A stretch of 64,000 nt of DNA from NCBI RefSeq assembly GCF_001625305.1, contig NW_017802580.1, positions 769,327 through 833,326 of the forward strand, written 5' to 3'. The translations under genes were made by a program, and so were the position numbers. The notes beneath the pieces are model-generated. The model was not told the origin of the DNA. It saw only the letters and a list, made by a program, of their open reading frames with translations, and did no database searches. Below are positions 1 to 15,100 of this stretch, piece by piece (the stretch's first letter is position 1; each line of letters starts with the position of its first letter). Source of the DNA: Branchiostoma belcheri. Lineage: Eukaryota; Chordata; Leptocardii; Amphioxiformes; Branchiostomatidae.

Positions 1-114
1 AAAAACAATTTTTGGGAAACTGCTAAGAACACGCTTGGGTGCTTTTAAGGTGCATGAGCACAATTTCTCCTAGAATAGATCACAAACGTGACGAATTAAA
101 AAAAAAAAACTTAC

Positions 115-1359
115 TTGCATTCCCTTTGCCATTCAGAACTGTTGACGCAAACCCCGTTTTCATTGCATTCTTGCAGTTCAGGGCAGCTTTGGGCTTCACT
201 GCAGTCCACACCCTGATACCCGCTGTAACACTGGCAGATGTTGGGACCAACACAGTCTCCTTGGCGGGAACACTGGTTAACTTCAGGACAGTCCGGTGTA
301 ACACAGGAGCTGCCGGTCCAGCCCTGCTCACAGTGGCAGACATCTATGTCCACACAGCTTCCGTGCCCTGCGTCACAAACACACGTTTTCCTCATTACAG
401 TAATCAATATTAGATTCCCAAAAAGTCAACATAATGTTGCCTATCATCATACATTGTACGCTACTCTATTGTGAGAAAGATATATGGGATATGAACTTAC
501 CAGAGCAGAAATCCAACGCTGCACATGAGAACTGGTCACATTTGTCACCTGTCCACTGCTCATCACACAAACAGGTATCGTAGTCCACACACACTCCGTG
601 GTCTGTGCAGTTAGCAACATTTCCGCACGTGGGGATCTTGCTGCAGTCAGCACCTAGGGTGTAAAGAAATTGTTGATTAAAATAAGTGAACGAAAATTGT
701 TGTTTAAGAGATTGGTACGCACACCTAAAGAAATCCAAATACACAATTCAAACAGCATTATGCTTACCGATGTAGCCCGGCTCACATCTGCAGACATCTG
801 TGGTAATGCAGATCCCGTGACTCATGCTGGTACAGTTATTGACGGCATAACATGTCGCTATATGATTTGAAAAAAAGCAATAAAAAATCCAATTCAACAA
901 CTGTAAGTTTACTGTTTTACAATTTATATTAATAAAACTGAGAGACAGCAAAATATTACGATGTAAAATAAGGGTGGAGAATATTATAATTTGATGAACA
1001 TATGCAGTAGAAGAAATATTTTGACGAAATGAAATGATGGTACCGATCCGATCGGACCCGAGACCTTGTTGAACTTTACATCAGTGGTGAACTTTCACAA
1101 AAATGACTTATTTTGCGTAGATAAAGAGAGTGATATTATTGTCCTTTCTGTCAAACGAAAAATTATCAATTACCTTGTTGATCACAGGCTGCTCCCTCCC
1201 ATCCGGGCAGGCACATACAAAACCCCAGCTCACATTTCCCGTGATCCTCGGAGCAGTCTGTGCAGTTTCCAACGTTACAGTCTTCACCAGACCAGCCCGT
1301 TATACAGTCACAGGTTCCGTTCACACAGCGACCCCTACCGGAGCACTGGTTTGGACAAC
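115..1359 (-). CDS. bark-like: Exons 31-34 of bark-like gene: EGF domain array running out of the window
   Basis: Exons: 31 (1174-1359), 32 (768-857), 33 (501-653), 34 (115-367). They encode at least six EGF-like domains, for example [56 protein letters not shown] and [15 protein letters not shown]. Several domains are split across exons in phase 1, the usual arrangement for shuffled EGF exons. Exon 34 ends in phase 2 at GTAAGT, so at least one more exon lies beyond the window start. No transmembrane segment or stop is seen here. Confidence 0.8.
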
Positions 1360-4300
1360 CTGAGAGGGTGTAGATATATGAGAATTAAGAGCAAACAAAA
1401 TATCAAGGTTTTGTTTTCAACATACTTACGTGCAAGGGAGAATGAAGTTCTGATGTAAATACTTTCGTGTGAATTAAAAAAACAACATAGAATACAAAAG
1501 ATTTAGAGAAACTAAGGAAGCAAAATGCATGTAAGCCGACGTTATACCTTTGAAAACCTCCTGTTCAGTGAAGGTTGTGTCGTTGGTGATTGACACGTCA
1601 AAGACGCATTCATTAAGAAGTGTGCCGGTCAGCCCGAGAGCGATACACATTTCTTCAGCTTTCTGAAACGAAAATAAAACATCAAGAACCTTATAAGTTA
1701 CATTCTGTTTTTTTTTTAATTTACAACAATGTAGGTGATTTAATAAATTGAATATAGTTATGAGTATCTTGTCATTGTGCACGTGTCACTCCCAACATCT
1801 CAACATGAAAAGAAATAGAAGCAGTAAAAATTATTACTTCCTTTTGCTCCTGAGTCAGTCCATCTATGCCGACAGAAGGACGGTGGTTCGGGTCAGAATA
1901 GGCAGGATCCATGACGTCATCAGGATGGAAGTTAGAAGAGTTCCATGACCAGGACCCCATCAGACCTGAGCCGTAGTGGGTTTTATTTATCCGCCCTAGA
2001 AAGTCAACAACAAGTGTCCCAGCAAGTGTCGAAACAAATAGGTGAAAGTGAAGATCTTCAAAGTATGTGTTAGAATTTTTTTATACAATGTAGTTTTAGG
2101 CATTAGCAAGTCAACAGAAAAATAAATAAAACGGTTTGGCTCAGTACTAAGAACAGAAAATAATAAAGTAATCAACTGGACAAGGAAAAGAGGTAGGCAC
2201 AAAACCACTTGGAAAAGAACTCTGGCGGATGACTTGGTATCTTCGAGTATGAGATTATACATGCGATCAGTAAAGAAGATGACCAAGGACTGAATCAGAT
2301 GGAAGGAGAAAACCAAGGCCTAATGTCTCGCAAGGAACGAAGAGCATGATATTAAATAAGTAACTAAGTAAGTACAGTTCACAAGCACTAAACAGGCGAG
2401 AGTAACTATAGAAAGCAATGGTGGCCAGTATTGTTGACAGATGTGAAGATGGTGATACTTACAAGTTTCAGCAAATACAGAAGTGTCGTTGTACACAGTG
2501 CCGTCAGGACCAGTGAAGTCATTGTCACCATCGTCGTCCATGAGCCCACACAGTCCCTCCGTGTTGCCCTTGAACGTGGCAGTGGGGCTGAACAAAATGT
2601 TCACAAACTGTCGGCCCATCTTTGGTGAATACCGGATGTCAAAGGACACAGTTGCACCTGGTTGTTTGGGATGAGATGGAGATCATTAGAATTACAAAAT
2701 GTCATTCAGATCATTGCAAAACTCTCGCCAGTTGTAAAGGTACTAGTAATCGATTTATGTTCGCATTACCTGATGCAAATGTGATAGACACGATGATAAC
2801 AGCCCCTGACTCCGTAGCGTTTGTAGAAGGTTGCTGAGCCAGGAGATGGATTGTTCCGTTGTTCATGGGATATTTCTCTCCGACAGAAAGTTGACACAGT
2901 TCACCATCAATCCTGAATCAACCAAATTACAAAGCATGCCATTTAAATAAGTTTTTTATGTCTTGAACTTAACTACTTGTTACCTCAAAGGTAAATCATT
3001 ATCAATGGGAAAGGTTGATGAACACATATTTACTGTACAAAATCATATTAGCTATACACATAGATACAGTGGAAATCTCACCTTATGTTTGGGACGTCCT
3101 TTTCTGTTGCATTCTGTAACGTCATCAGAGTGATAACGCTGTGCCCAGCCTTCACTGCAACTCCACCAATCAGAGAAGCACCTTTATACGCGTACATCCG
3201 GGTTTGAACGCCAAAGTCATTGGAGACGCTCTTACAGTCCCAGAACTCACCAATTCCATGGTAGTCGTATGGTTTTCCTAACACGAAGACAACTATTAAT
3301 ACCATCAGAAATAAACGTTGAGGTTATGACTACACTCTAAACATGGTTCATTTATGTTAGGGGGAAAATAAGTTATTGTACATATTGTTTCCCTTTGGGC
3401 CATCCTGAATAGTCACGTCTCAATCACATGATAAACAGCAGAAGATATCTCTGAAATAGATTCAGATGCCGTATAAGATAATCAAGGACACAACTTAGGA
3501 AACAATCATTACCGTCCAGTGTCTGGAGATGTGGGTCCCCTCCAATAGGACGAGGACGGCGCAGCTCACAACAGTCGCCGAACCACTGACGCGAGCACAC
3601 ACAGGATGACTGACAGCTGTGTGTTGATGTGATGCAACGTCCGTTTCCGGAGCAGCCTATAATTTTTAAATAGTAAAAAATGACATGTGCCACGTTCAGA
3701 AGTAAACCTCCTGAACCTCTCTTCTCTTCAGTCTCTGTACCTACAGATGTGTATTCTAAAAAAAGATAGATGAGTAACCTCCCCTTATAAAGATTGTCAG
3801 AGTGCATCTTCAATCAGGTCAACTATTCACCCAAACTATTCCTACAGAACCGTAAACAAAGTCTTTATTTCCATTCATTTTTAAATATTGATAGATAATT
3901 GTACCTTGGCATGGCCTGCAGTCTGGCTGTCTACAGTCCGGCCCCATCCTCCCCACCACACATGTAGGCGGGATCCCGCACTCTGTCTTCTGTGGACACT
4001 TACAGGCACAGTCTTGCCACTCTGGTTCCTCGTCATTCTCACAGTCAGGACAGCTGTGTAAGATTGACAAAGGCATATTGTATTAGAGAATAATGTATGT
4101 TCGTACATCGTCTCTTAAACTTAATACATTTCATGTCTTAGGAGCTCAATGATCCAGCGTTCCATCTTATTCAAGAAACGTAATAATCTTATATCTTACA
4201 ATTTACACATTAATAGTGATCCTGGTGTATCAGAAAGATACTCGGACCTTTTTCTTTACCTATAGGTAGTGTTTTTACTAAATAATCAGTACCTCACCTG

Positions 4301-7300
4301 TCAGAACAGATGCAGCCTTGTGGCCCCAGAACCGACTCGTGGCAGTTGTTGCAGGTGCACTTACACGGGCAGCTGCCGTCACTCTGCACCGCATCCCTGC
4401 TACCGTCTGGGCAGGTGCAGGAACACTGTGAAGACGAGATGAATTTGAAGTCAGTATTGCCTTGACCAGCAATGAGCATCCTGAAATGATGATGCGCAAA
4501 TCGCTTTTGACGTAGGTAGTACAGTGAGTAATTCGATTCAAAAAAGAATCTCCACCTCGCCACTTGTAATATGGCGTTCAGCGAAACTTGTGTATGAATT
4601 CAAGTTAAAGTAGAAGGTACTAAAAGTAATGATTCACTGAAAACTACGACATATAACACAATGAAACATGATATGGTACGTAACAATGCTTACCTCACAT
4701 CCCCCACTGCTGGTCAGTTCCGATATGCTGTTGTCAGGACACAGACATGGGCAGTGTAGATGCCCCTGACTGTTCACCGTTTTGAAGTCTCCATCGGGAC
4801 ACAGCTGACAGTTACATCCGCCACCGGAAATGTGCGGATGCTGTTTTGAAGAAACAAAGGGAACTTTGAGTAATGTGAGTAATCGTTGAGTAATCATCGT
4901 GACTTGCATCTAGGACCGATATGTAATATAATATAATATAATATAATATAATATAATGATATATGGGCCTGTAACCTTTGTTAGCATGTTGGAGAAACCT
5001 TTATATCATACATAAGGAACACTATTCATACCGTGAAGCTTATGTTTGCACTTCCACAGTGGCAAGGACACATGCAGAAGCTCTCGTCAGTAGGATGACG
5101 CCTCCCCGTTGCTCCACCAGGGCATAAACATATGTTCCTACAGGTGTCAATGCTGGACGGCTGCTCTTGGCAGTCTCTGAAACATAGTAGAATAATTGAT
5201 AAATGTACATTAGATACTTTATTGTTGTTGCTTATTGAATCATTGATAGACACCTTTAAGTTTACAGTCTTAATTTTGCTCCCATATTAGATAAACATTT
5301 CAATACCCAAACATAGTAGCTGAGGCAACCTACATTTTGTTGGCCTTTACATTTTAAAGTACACTCTTATAGGCAGTTGGTGTCAAACAATCAAGAAAGG
5401 TTTCTAACCTGTCAGACTCCATCCACTCTTCACGTCTCCATAGTTGTTCCTGATAATACTCGTCGTTTCCAACTGTAACCTTCAACGCTCCTTTAAGATA
5501 GTCCATTGATGACGTGACGCCGACGTATTGTGGTCTGTCTGAATACGGGCACTCAGTAGAACAGGACTGGGCTGATACACGCAGGAGTGCTTGGGACTGA
5601 ATGGAGGTGGTGATAGTGTATCCAAAAGTGTCCTCTTCGGCATTCAAATCTGGACAGAGATAAAATATCGAAAAAAAGACTGATTTTGTTAGCATAAAAT
5701 TATACTGATATATGGTAACACGGCAGGTAGCCATATTATAATTCACATTTATTCTTCATAATTGAATAGACACGCGCCATAACATGTATAGAAACTGGCG
5801 TACCTAGAGGGCTGGTCCAATCATTGACTTCATTTTCTCCAGATGTGGGAAACTCGATGAAAAATCTTGGTTTGACTTTTAGCTCCAGCATGATGAGATG
5901 ATCACTTTCGATTGCTGCTCCCGAGTAGGACGATATCCCAATTTTTGCACTGCCCTTTATTTGAAAAAAAAGTAGAACTTTGTCAACTGCGAATGGTTTG
6001 TAATTATAAAGGTTTTAGAACAGGAGAACAACACAGCGAGTAATTTAAAATTGTCATTAGTCGTAAAACAGATACGTTTCAGGTAGAGATTTGTCGAACG
6101 CTTTAATCAATTGAAATATGATTATACAAGCTGTTGGATATAGTAAACCACTCACAGATTCTTTATTCTGGTCAAACTCGAACATTTGACTTCCTTCTTG
6201 AGGTTTCCAGCTACCTCCGCCGTCAATGTCAGGTTTGGTCACGGTAGATGACATCTGTATACTGCCTGGACCCTGAAGGATTGATTAAAATAGAGTTACG
6301 GTGGACGCAGGGTTATGACAATTTTACATCAAAAGACATATGATTAACATTTTGATAATGATGATAATGAACATTTTATTGACACAGAAATATAATAATG
6401 ATGATAATGAACATTTTATTGACACAGAAATATACAGCAAAACCAAGTGGATATTTTTAGGAAAAGCGCCTCTCATAGCATTTTGTATTTATTTATTTAT
6501 TTAAAATTGCAACATGACAACACGAGGTGTGCACTAGGCAGCAAGTATGCTGATAGCGTGCACACCTAACACATACCTGGACATATGACATAGAAAAACA
6601 ACAATAAATAGTTAGAGCAAAATATATACACAAATAACAATTTTCATATAGATTACACCTATACTTAAAATCAGATATTATAACTATTTTAGTATTTTGT
6701 ATCAAAACATTGGTGTCGTGGTGGTGTTATGACAATATTGTTTTGGCTGTTGCATTTAAAAACCGATTTAATTGTACCTACCTCAGCAGAGATTTTATAC
6801 TCTGTGTCGATGTGTGCCCATATTTTGGCCGGTATACACAGTTGTGTGCCTACACACAGGGACACATAGATAGGAGCCAGCTCCGTCCGGAAACTGCCCT
6901 GGGTCCATGTCCTAATCGGATGGAAACGATTCAAATCAATAGATACAACACAGAAAGGCAAATATCGCTTAGCACAGGAATAAATCATATTACAAAGCAA
7001 TATTGTATCTCAGATAACGGTTTCTTTTCCAGCTCATATTGTGATGTTTGTTACGGTAAGGTATTTTTAAGAATGTAAATAAAATGTCTTGTTGGGCATG
7101 GGCCATGCCTGGATCCCTAACCTATTTTAGCTACCCCTCCACAAATAGATAATAAAGACTCTAACTAAAGATAGGTTTTGTAAGCAGGTTGTGTTGGACC
7201 TACATTACCTCTTCAAAACGTCTAAAGAACCTTCCAGTCCCACTTGTAGTTTTCCACCGATGAAGAAAGCTCCGACCTTTTTAAGCGTTGGTGTTTTAAA

Positions 7301-7426
7301 CTCTGACGTCGAAACTGCAAGCGAGAGCTTGATATCAGCTGAGAGCCGCCCACTTGTAGATAGTTCGATATTGTAACTATCGGTGGAGTCCTGAAAAATA
7401 TATTGTATTACGCAAGGTTGTACTCA

Positions 7427-7498
<72 letters not shown>

Positions 7499-10400
7499 TA
7501 TATTGCATTTATATTGCATGCAATATTTAACATTTACAGTCGGAAGTGTCGATATCATTTTGTTTTTGCTGCGTAGTGTTCCTGTGGGTAGATCGTGTCG
7601 TATTTCCTTAGTCGCTAAAGTAATTAATTAATGGACGTTTGCAACGCATTAAAAAAAGTAAATATGTGGTATAGTGCGGGATAAATTGTCTCTCGCTTCA
7701 TTTTTTTCAAAAGTTTCTCCAACAGAAACTAAGCGATTTATTTGTAAAACATGCCAATCTATTGTAAGTTCTTTGAATTTTCCAATATCAAATCTACGCA
7801 TAGTAAATCTGCGTGTACGGTTTGTCGCCTAAAACGATGTACATATGTTCTTTGCATTTGACGATATTCAATCTCTGCCTATGGGTACCGTTAAACAGCC
7901 ATACCGAGAATTGGTCCTTGATGACGATGTCCAAAGAATACTTAGCTGGAGACGCGGTAACATCCTCCCGTCGTCGTCTTCTTGATGGCGTTGTCATGGT
8001 GGACCTGCTCAGGATAGGCTCCACCTCTACTAATGTGTACTCATCCACTGGGGTGATCTTTAGTACCTAGAGGATTTTCTAACATTAGATTACTATCGTG
8101 GAAACATTGGTGGCAACAAAGTAAGGTGTTTTTAAAACTTACAGGTGTTATTGGAATTCCCGACCAACTAACCATCTCACGCTAATACTGACTTTTGCCA
8201 GCAGCCTGCCACTCCTTCTCCCCACCACCACGTCGCCAGTCTCCAGGTCCACTTCTCTTCCCGCAGAGTCCACGATGAGCAGCCCGTGTGCGCCCTCCGG
8301 TCCGCCCGAACACGGCAGGGAAGCAGGAAGGGTCACCCCGTCCTTCCTCATCAGTTCCTCACGGAAGCTAAGAGGATAAAATCCACCCGATGCATTAATT
8401 GTAATCGGTATAGAGATCTATTACACGACTGGTTCCTACATTCCCATACTTCTTGCGGCTGCTTTGCCTGTGGCAGACAATTGTAATAAGAAAGCTGCAG
8501 CCCAGCTGGGTACCATGGGATTAAATGACTTCAACTTACTTAAAAGTTGTGAAGCAGTCCTGCAGCTCAGTTTGTATGAAGACACCAAGCGGGGTTGATG
8601 TCTGTTGGGTAACCTGCTCCAATATCCCGTTGCTATGGTTACTAACAATGATGTCACCAACTGACAGGTTGACAGGGAGATCTCTCGTCAGCAGATGGTA
8701 GCTACCTTCTCCTTCATTCATAGCCCGGGATCCAATACACTTGTAGACAGGGGCATCTGTGAAAAACATTTATGGCAGGTTTGAATGTCATGTGAAAATA
8801 TTACTCCTAACATCACTCTTACCATCGTACTCCAAAAAAGGTAATATTCAAATGTCTACAAGAAAGTACAAGGTAATGAGAACATCTCAAAAGATCAATA
8901 CTTTAGTTCTGTATTAAGGATGCTTACCATTATACATAGAGCACCAACCACACCCCAAACCCTCAAACAAACAAAAAATCTGCCGATACTCACCTTCCGT
9001 GATGACACAAACAGTTTTCCCATCAAGCGTCCCATTGCCACTCAGCACCCTTTCCACCTCAGACAGTTCAGGAGCTCCCTCGTTCTTCTTCATGTCCACA
9101 GCCATCTCCAGCTGAACCTCCTGGCTGAAGTCACTGTAATCCAGCATGTCCTCCAGAGTAGCAGGGTGCGCCACTATCACGGTGTAACTGTCTGTAGCGG
9201 AAACGCAAGACAATTCTCTGTTGTTTTGAAAGCTTAGGTACAATCAATATGTTTGAAACCCAAAAAGGATATACGTGCAACATTGTCTCGAGTATACGTA
9301 ACGGGTACAATTGTTGGTGAAGGTGAGATATCTAAGTAATAAGATTACGCTAAAACAGATACTCTACGTAGCAAATGGATGTGATTTTGGCAATGGTCAG
9401 ACGTTTTAGGTAGCATCCACTCTCTCGTCAGTAACACAGATAACTTGTGTAGAAATGCTCTAGTTCTTGCTTATAAACCTGCATTTCCGCACAAGTTCTC
9501 TAGTGTCACTGACGAAAGGTAGTGGATGCTACCTGAAAGGTCTTCCAAAATTATATCCAGGTGCTTGAGTTACTGTTTTTAAACTGGTACAATCGTTACA
9601 TGTTTCCCTACCTGTCTTTATTACTTGTTCCACCTTGTGTAGTACACCGTTTGCCTGAGGACTGGACAGCACCTGACCGATCCGAATGTCCAGGTCCCCT
9701 TCATTCACAAACATGGTGGCTCCCCAGCTGGAGAAGCGGACAGGACACCGGTACAGGATGTTGTCTTCCAGCGGGACGTACTCGACGTTATGGCCGATGA
9801 GAATCTTCTCAATACGCGTGGTGTCGTTGTACAGTGGGTGGATGAAGCCCTTTGGGCATTGATCTTCATTCCACACTTTGCAGTAGCCTTCATCCTAATG
9901 AGATGAAACTGTAGACTTACACCACGTAATATACTCCATGTTATAGATCAAATTCCATACGCAATTCCATTTGGTAAAGCATATTATTTATCTTGACAAC
10001 TTACCAGTTCCTTAAAGCAACCTTCTACATCTTGACATCTCAGACATGACTCCACGGTAGTTCCTGAGAGGGAGGGGTTGCATTGCCATTGCTCACAGTC
10101 AAGAACCTAAAGAATTGATATGCGCATTAGTATCTGCATGGCATTCAACAAAGACAAATATATGACGCAAAGAAATACACGTAATGCACTTATTAATTGC
10201 CAGTTGTTACTATTAGTTCGCAATAACATTATTGGAGTTTTGAGAAAAACTACCTCTATTTGGCTCGAGCATTTGCCCCTTTTCCCCACAGTGAAACAGC
10301 TGTGGTAGAACCACGACGTCGTACATGGTGATACGTCCGGTCCTCTGTACAGCCCGGAATCACAACTCTGTCTTTCTTCACACCATCCACATCCAACCTC

Positions 10401-11403
10401 CCGGGTACAGGTTCTGCAGTTGGTGAACCGGTTGCAGTAACTGACGGTGCATGCTCGCCCCTAGATTGAAGGAATTTTTCATGTTGATGTGGAATGCAAT
10501 AAAATGTATATTTGATACCAATCTCGATATATATCCAACATCCAAATATGTCTCTGTTCCTCTCACTCAGTCTCTCTCTCTCTATATATATAATGGTATC
10601 TGTCTATATACATATCCAAATATCTATATTATATATCTATATCTATCCTTCTCTCTCTCTGTCTCTCTCTCTCTCTTTATATATATATATATNNNNNNNN
10701 NNNNNNNNNNNNNNNNNNNNNNNNNNNNNNNNNNNNNNNNNNNNNNNNNNNNNNNNNNNNNNNNNNNNNNNNNNNNNNNNNNNNNNNNNNNNNNNNNNNN
10801 NNNNNNNNNNNNNNNNNNNNNNNNNNNNNNNNNNNNNNNNNNNNNNNNNNNNNNNNNNNNNNNNNNNNNNNNNNNNNNNNNNNNNNNNNNNNNNNNNNNN
10901 NNNNNNNNNNNNNNNNNNNNNNNNNNNNNNNNNNNNNNNNNNNNNNNNNNNNNNNNNNNNNNNNNNNNNNNNNNNNNNNNNNNNNNNNNNNNNNNNNNNN
11001 NNNNNNNNNNNNNNNNNNNNNNNNNNNNNNNNNNNNNNNNNNNNNNNNNNNNNNNNNNNNNNNNNNNNNNNNNNNNNNNNNNNNNNNNNNNNNNNNNNNN
11101 NNNNNNNNNNNNNNNNNNNNNNNNNNNNNNNNNNNNNNNNNNNNNNNNNNNNNNNNNNNNNNNNNNNNNNNNNNNNNNNNNNNNNNNNNNNNNNNNNNNN
11201 NNNNNNNNNNNNNNNNNNNNNNNNNNNNNNNNNNNNNNNNNNNNNNNNNNNNNNNNNNNNNNNNNNNNNNNNNNNNNNNNNNNNNNNNNNNNNNNNNNNN
11301 NNNNNNNNNNNNNNNNNNNNNNNNNNNNNNNNNNNNNNNNNNNNNNNNNNNNNNNNNNNNNNNNNNNNNNNNNNNNNNNNNNNNNNNNNNNNNNNNNNNN
11401 NNN

Positions 11404-11437
<34 letters not shown>

Positions 11438-12125
11438 AATATAGGTATTTGGATATATATAGATAGAAACCAATATATATAGAGAGACTGAGAGAGGGGG
11501 ACAGAGAGAGAGAGAGAGAGAGACAGACAGAGATAATGCCGTGAAGAAACGTCTTATTTTAACGATGCTGTTTCTGTAAATCTTTTGTGGTGGAACTGTA
11601 GTGCGCGACTATGGGACCCCGGATGTAGGAGAAATATTGTAGAAAGATTGCATTCTAATACTTGACGGTGTTACGTATACAGGGAGACCATTGTCGCACC
11701 GCAAAGACATTTGATACTAAACAATGTGTGTTCGAACCTGCCATCCATTTCGGCACCTGCAGATATTCGGTCCTACGCAGGTGCCAAACTCTCCACAGCT
11801 ATTCCTGTCGTTACAGGTGAATTTAGAACAGTCCTCTCCCTCCCAGCCTCGCCCGCAGATGCAGGTTTCTCCTTCACAACGTCCGTGATGAGAGCAAGAG
11901 TTCGGGCAGTCATCAGCTGTCATGAAAAATAAAAACAAAAAACATGAAAGTCTGAGGTACTTTTCGTGCATTAATTCGCGCAAATATTTTAATCAATAAT
12001 ACGAGTCAACGTAATGCGACCCTCATATTGAGGTTCTGTGCCCGCGTATTTGGTTAGCTATAATGGAACCCACACGTTAACTGGCTTTACAGATACACAG
12101 GCAGGCACAAAAACACACGAGCGTG

Positions 12126-12181
<56 letters not shown>

Positions 12182-15100
12182 CACGTACACAGAAAATACT
12201 ACGTACCTGGAGTTAGGAAGTTCATCATACAATAACATTTGTTACTGAATGGTGTAGCAATGAGTAAGTATAGAATCAAAATACATGTAAATCATTGGGC
12301 CCTTACCAACAGGTCTCTTGCAGATGTATGGGAAGAATGAGTTACACGATACACCCTGAACAGCTTCTTGGGAGTCCCGAAGATATACTTTACAGTTCAC
12401 CGTTGCATTTTCCTGCCCCTATTGAAAAATGACAGAAAAGACAAATGTTAACAAAATATATACTTACATGTATGTTCAATTATATATTGCAAATTGCCTT
12501 ACATACGGCAGATTGTTGGAAATGAATGTAGAAACATGGAAGTCAGTAAAATCTAGTTTGTGATTATTTTAGATAGTTAGGAAAATGGGAAAGTATACTA
12601 TACGTTTCAAGTTTCTTCGTTATACATTTCAGATATACCTGCATTTCGTTGTCCATCCAAACAGGTACATCTGGTACGAAGTCTACTTTTCGTGCGATCA
12701 ACAAGCTGTCGATGAAGTTCTTTTCGGGACCAGCAAACCTCTTGGATAGTACAGAATACTGAGCCTAAGGGAAAAGTTGCCGGATTTCACTGTCATTGTT
12801 AACAAAAGTCTAACTTCAAGATTGCATGTGGTATATCACTCCTATGTGTTGATATCTCGCATTCTATATCGAGTAAATAGTTTTAATCGGCAATTGATGG
12901 CTAAAACCAAGTGACCACGACTTTTGACGTCGCACCTTGCAGGACTGTACAGCGCCGTCCCAAGACTGTGCTCCGCCCATGTACCTGTAACAGGTGCTGA
13001 ACGTCTGGCTGTAGGTCCATCCCAAACCGCAGGGACCTATGTCAAGTAACATTGAAGCAACATCAGAATATCTGAAACCTTTAAGTAGCCATAGGCTAGA
13101 AAGTTTACTTTAATTTTTAGATGCATCTTGCTGAGACACACACTGACATCAAATCTTATTTCTGATATGCATTTTCCTCGTAATAGTGAGTAAGTGGTAA
13201 TCAAATTATAGATTGAATCTTTTTTATACAAATGGTTTCCTATAGCTAATCAACAAAAATGATGGTTGTGCAAAATAGGGATTAGATGTCAATTAATATA
13301 AACGCTATTTTACCAAACGTTTTACAACTTAAAGTAAAAGGGGCAAATGTTCCTGAGTAAGCCTACCGTCAGTTGGTTCCTCCTGTATCCATGGTTGAAA
13401 GTGTGCCTCTGCCCAGTACCCTCTATCGCTTTTGTCTCTGATTCTTGAGGATATGTCAGATGTAGAGTTGAATCCCCACCAGTTAAGGGTAGCATTTACG
13501 GGATAATACCTGGTTCTGTCCGACGTTGCCAGCTCAGCGTCGTTCGCCGGGTTGGTGAGGACGTTCCCGTGCAGTTGGACATCTCGGCCCGAGACAACCA
13601 AGGTGTACTTCTCCCCTGGAGTCAGTGCGATGTTGTCGTAGAACAGATTGTTCTCACATCTCTGCAGACTATTTGTTCTACTTCGTCCTTCCCAGGTTAC
13701 AACGTGTTGCCCCAAGTTGTTAGAGAAAATGTTGTTGCTCAGTTGTCCATCGACATTCTCGAACTTTACCACATTTTCATTGGAACCGACATCATTGCTT
13801 GAGAAGACGTTGTTGTCTATCAATACGGGTTGTTGTGTCGAACTTGAGCTGGCTCCTGTCACAATTATGGTAGTCTTGGCGGTGTTTCTGAAGAAAAGGT
13901 TGTCCAGAACCGTTATGTTTCCACGTTTCTGGTTTGTCAAGTCGATAGATAGGCTTGTTATCAAGTTGTTAGCCATGTAGTTGTTCCTGACGCTAATATA
14001 GGAGTCAATTAGAACACTTCTGATCACAGCTTGGTCGTTGTCATCAGTATGGGGTTGATTATGCAAGAACACGTTACGTTGGATATCAAAGATTGCGCCA
14101 TTTGCCGCAGTGACGTTGATAACTGTGCCTTTGGTGTTATCCACCATGCTGTTCTCGATGATGTACTTAGTTGGATCTGCAACATCTGTCTCATTATAGA
14201 AACTGACCTCTCCGAATATCTCGTTGTTATCCCAGTAGTAACCTATGTACTGAAGACTCATCATTGTCTGTGAGACAAACCGGATGTACGTTTTGCCGTT
14301 ATCCGATCGAGTAATCTGTCCAATCTGTTGACTTTGGCTTCTGTCGGCAAAGACCCGTAATCTCGAAGAGTAGGACTGAAACTGAACGAATGAGACCGTG
14401 AGTTCAACCGTGAAACCCACACCTGCGTATAGATGTTTATAACATGTTGAGCCCGTCCGTCCTGTCTGAACAAAACACATGTCATTGTTAAGCTGCTGAT
14501 CAGGCTCCTCGGCACAGAGCCTCATGATCGATTCAGGATTAGCCAAACAGTTTGTAATACTCCGAGTGTGCGGTGTGAGTTCAAATGACCCTGCTGTAAA
14601 GATACTGTCGGTGATACGTATATTTGTTGACAACAAAACTCTAGACTTTCTGCCAGTGAGAGAAACACCTGCATATCCATTACAACCTGAGATATTCACA
14701 TTTTTAACACTTTGTGTCGTTTTGCCTCCTAGTAGTTGTATTCCAGTACCCACGCACTCAGAGATTTCAATGTGAGAAATGTTTGTAGTGCCCTGCTTGT
14801 CCTCAATAGATATGGCTGCGTGTGAACGCCCGTGCAGGTTGCCTGTGTTGCTGAACTTCAAGTTTGTAAGGACCTCCGTGGTTGCATATTTAGATGTGAT
14901 CCCTCCCCATTTTTTCATTCGACATGTTGGCCTAGGTGATACATGAGTGTTCATCTTGCATCTTATTCCAACATCGTAACGGTGCGTGCAACCCGAGTAC
15001 ACATTACCGGGTGGGCCACGAAGACAGTTGAATATACTCATCTCATTCCCCGTGCAGTCTGGCCGACTGTTGTAATAGCCAATCCATATAGGTCCCGATC

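Noticed and set aside
10451..11482. Long open frames across the assembly gap
   Set aside because: They consist mainly of unknown bases and dinucleotide repeats ([18 protein letters not shown]).
12038..12235. Frame with THTHTH repeats
   Set aside because: It is the translation of an AC microsatellite inside an intron.
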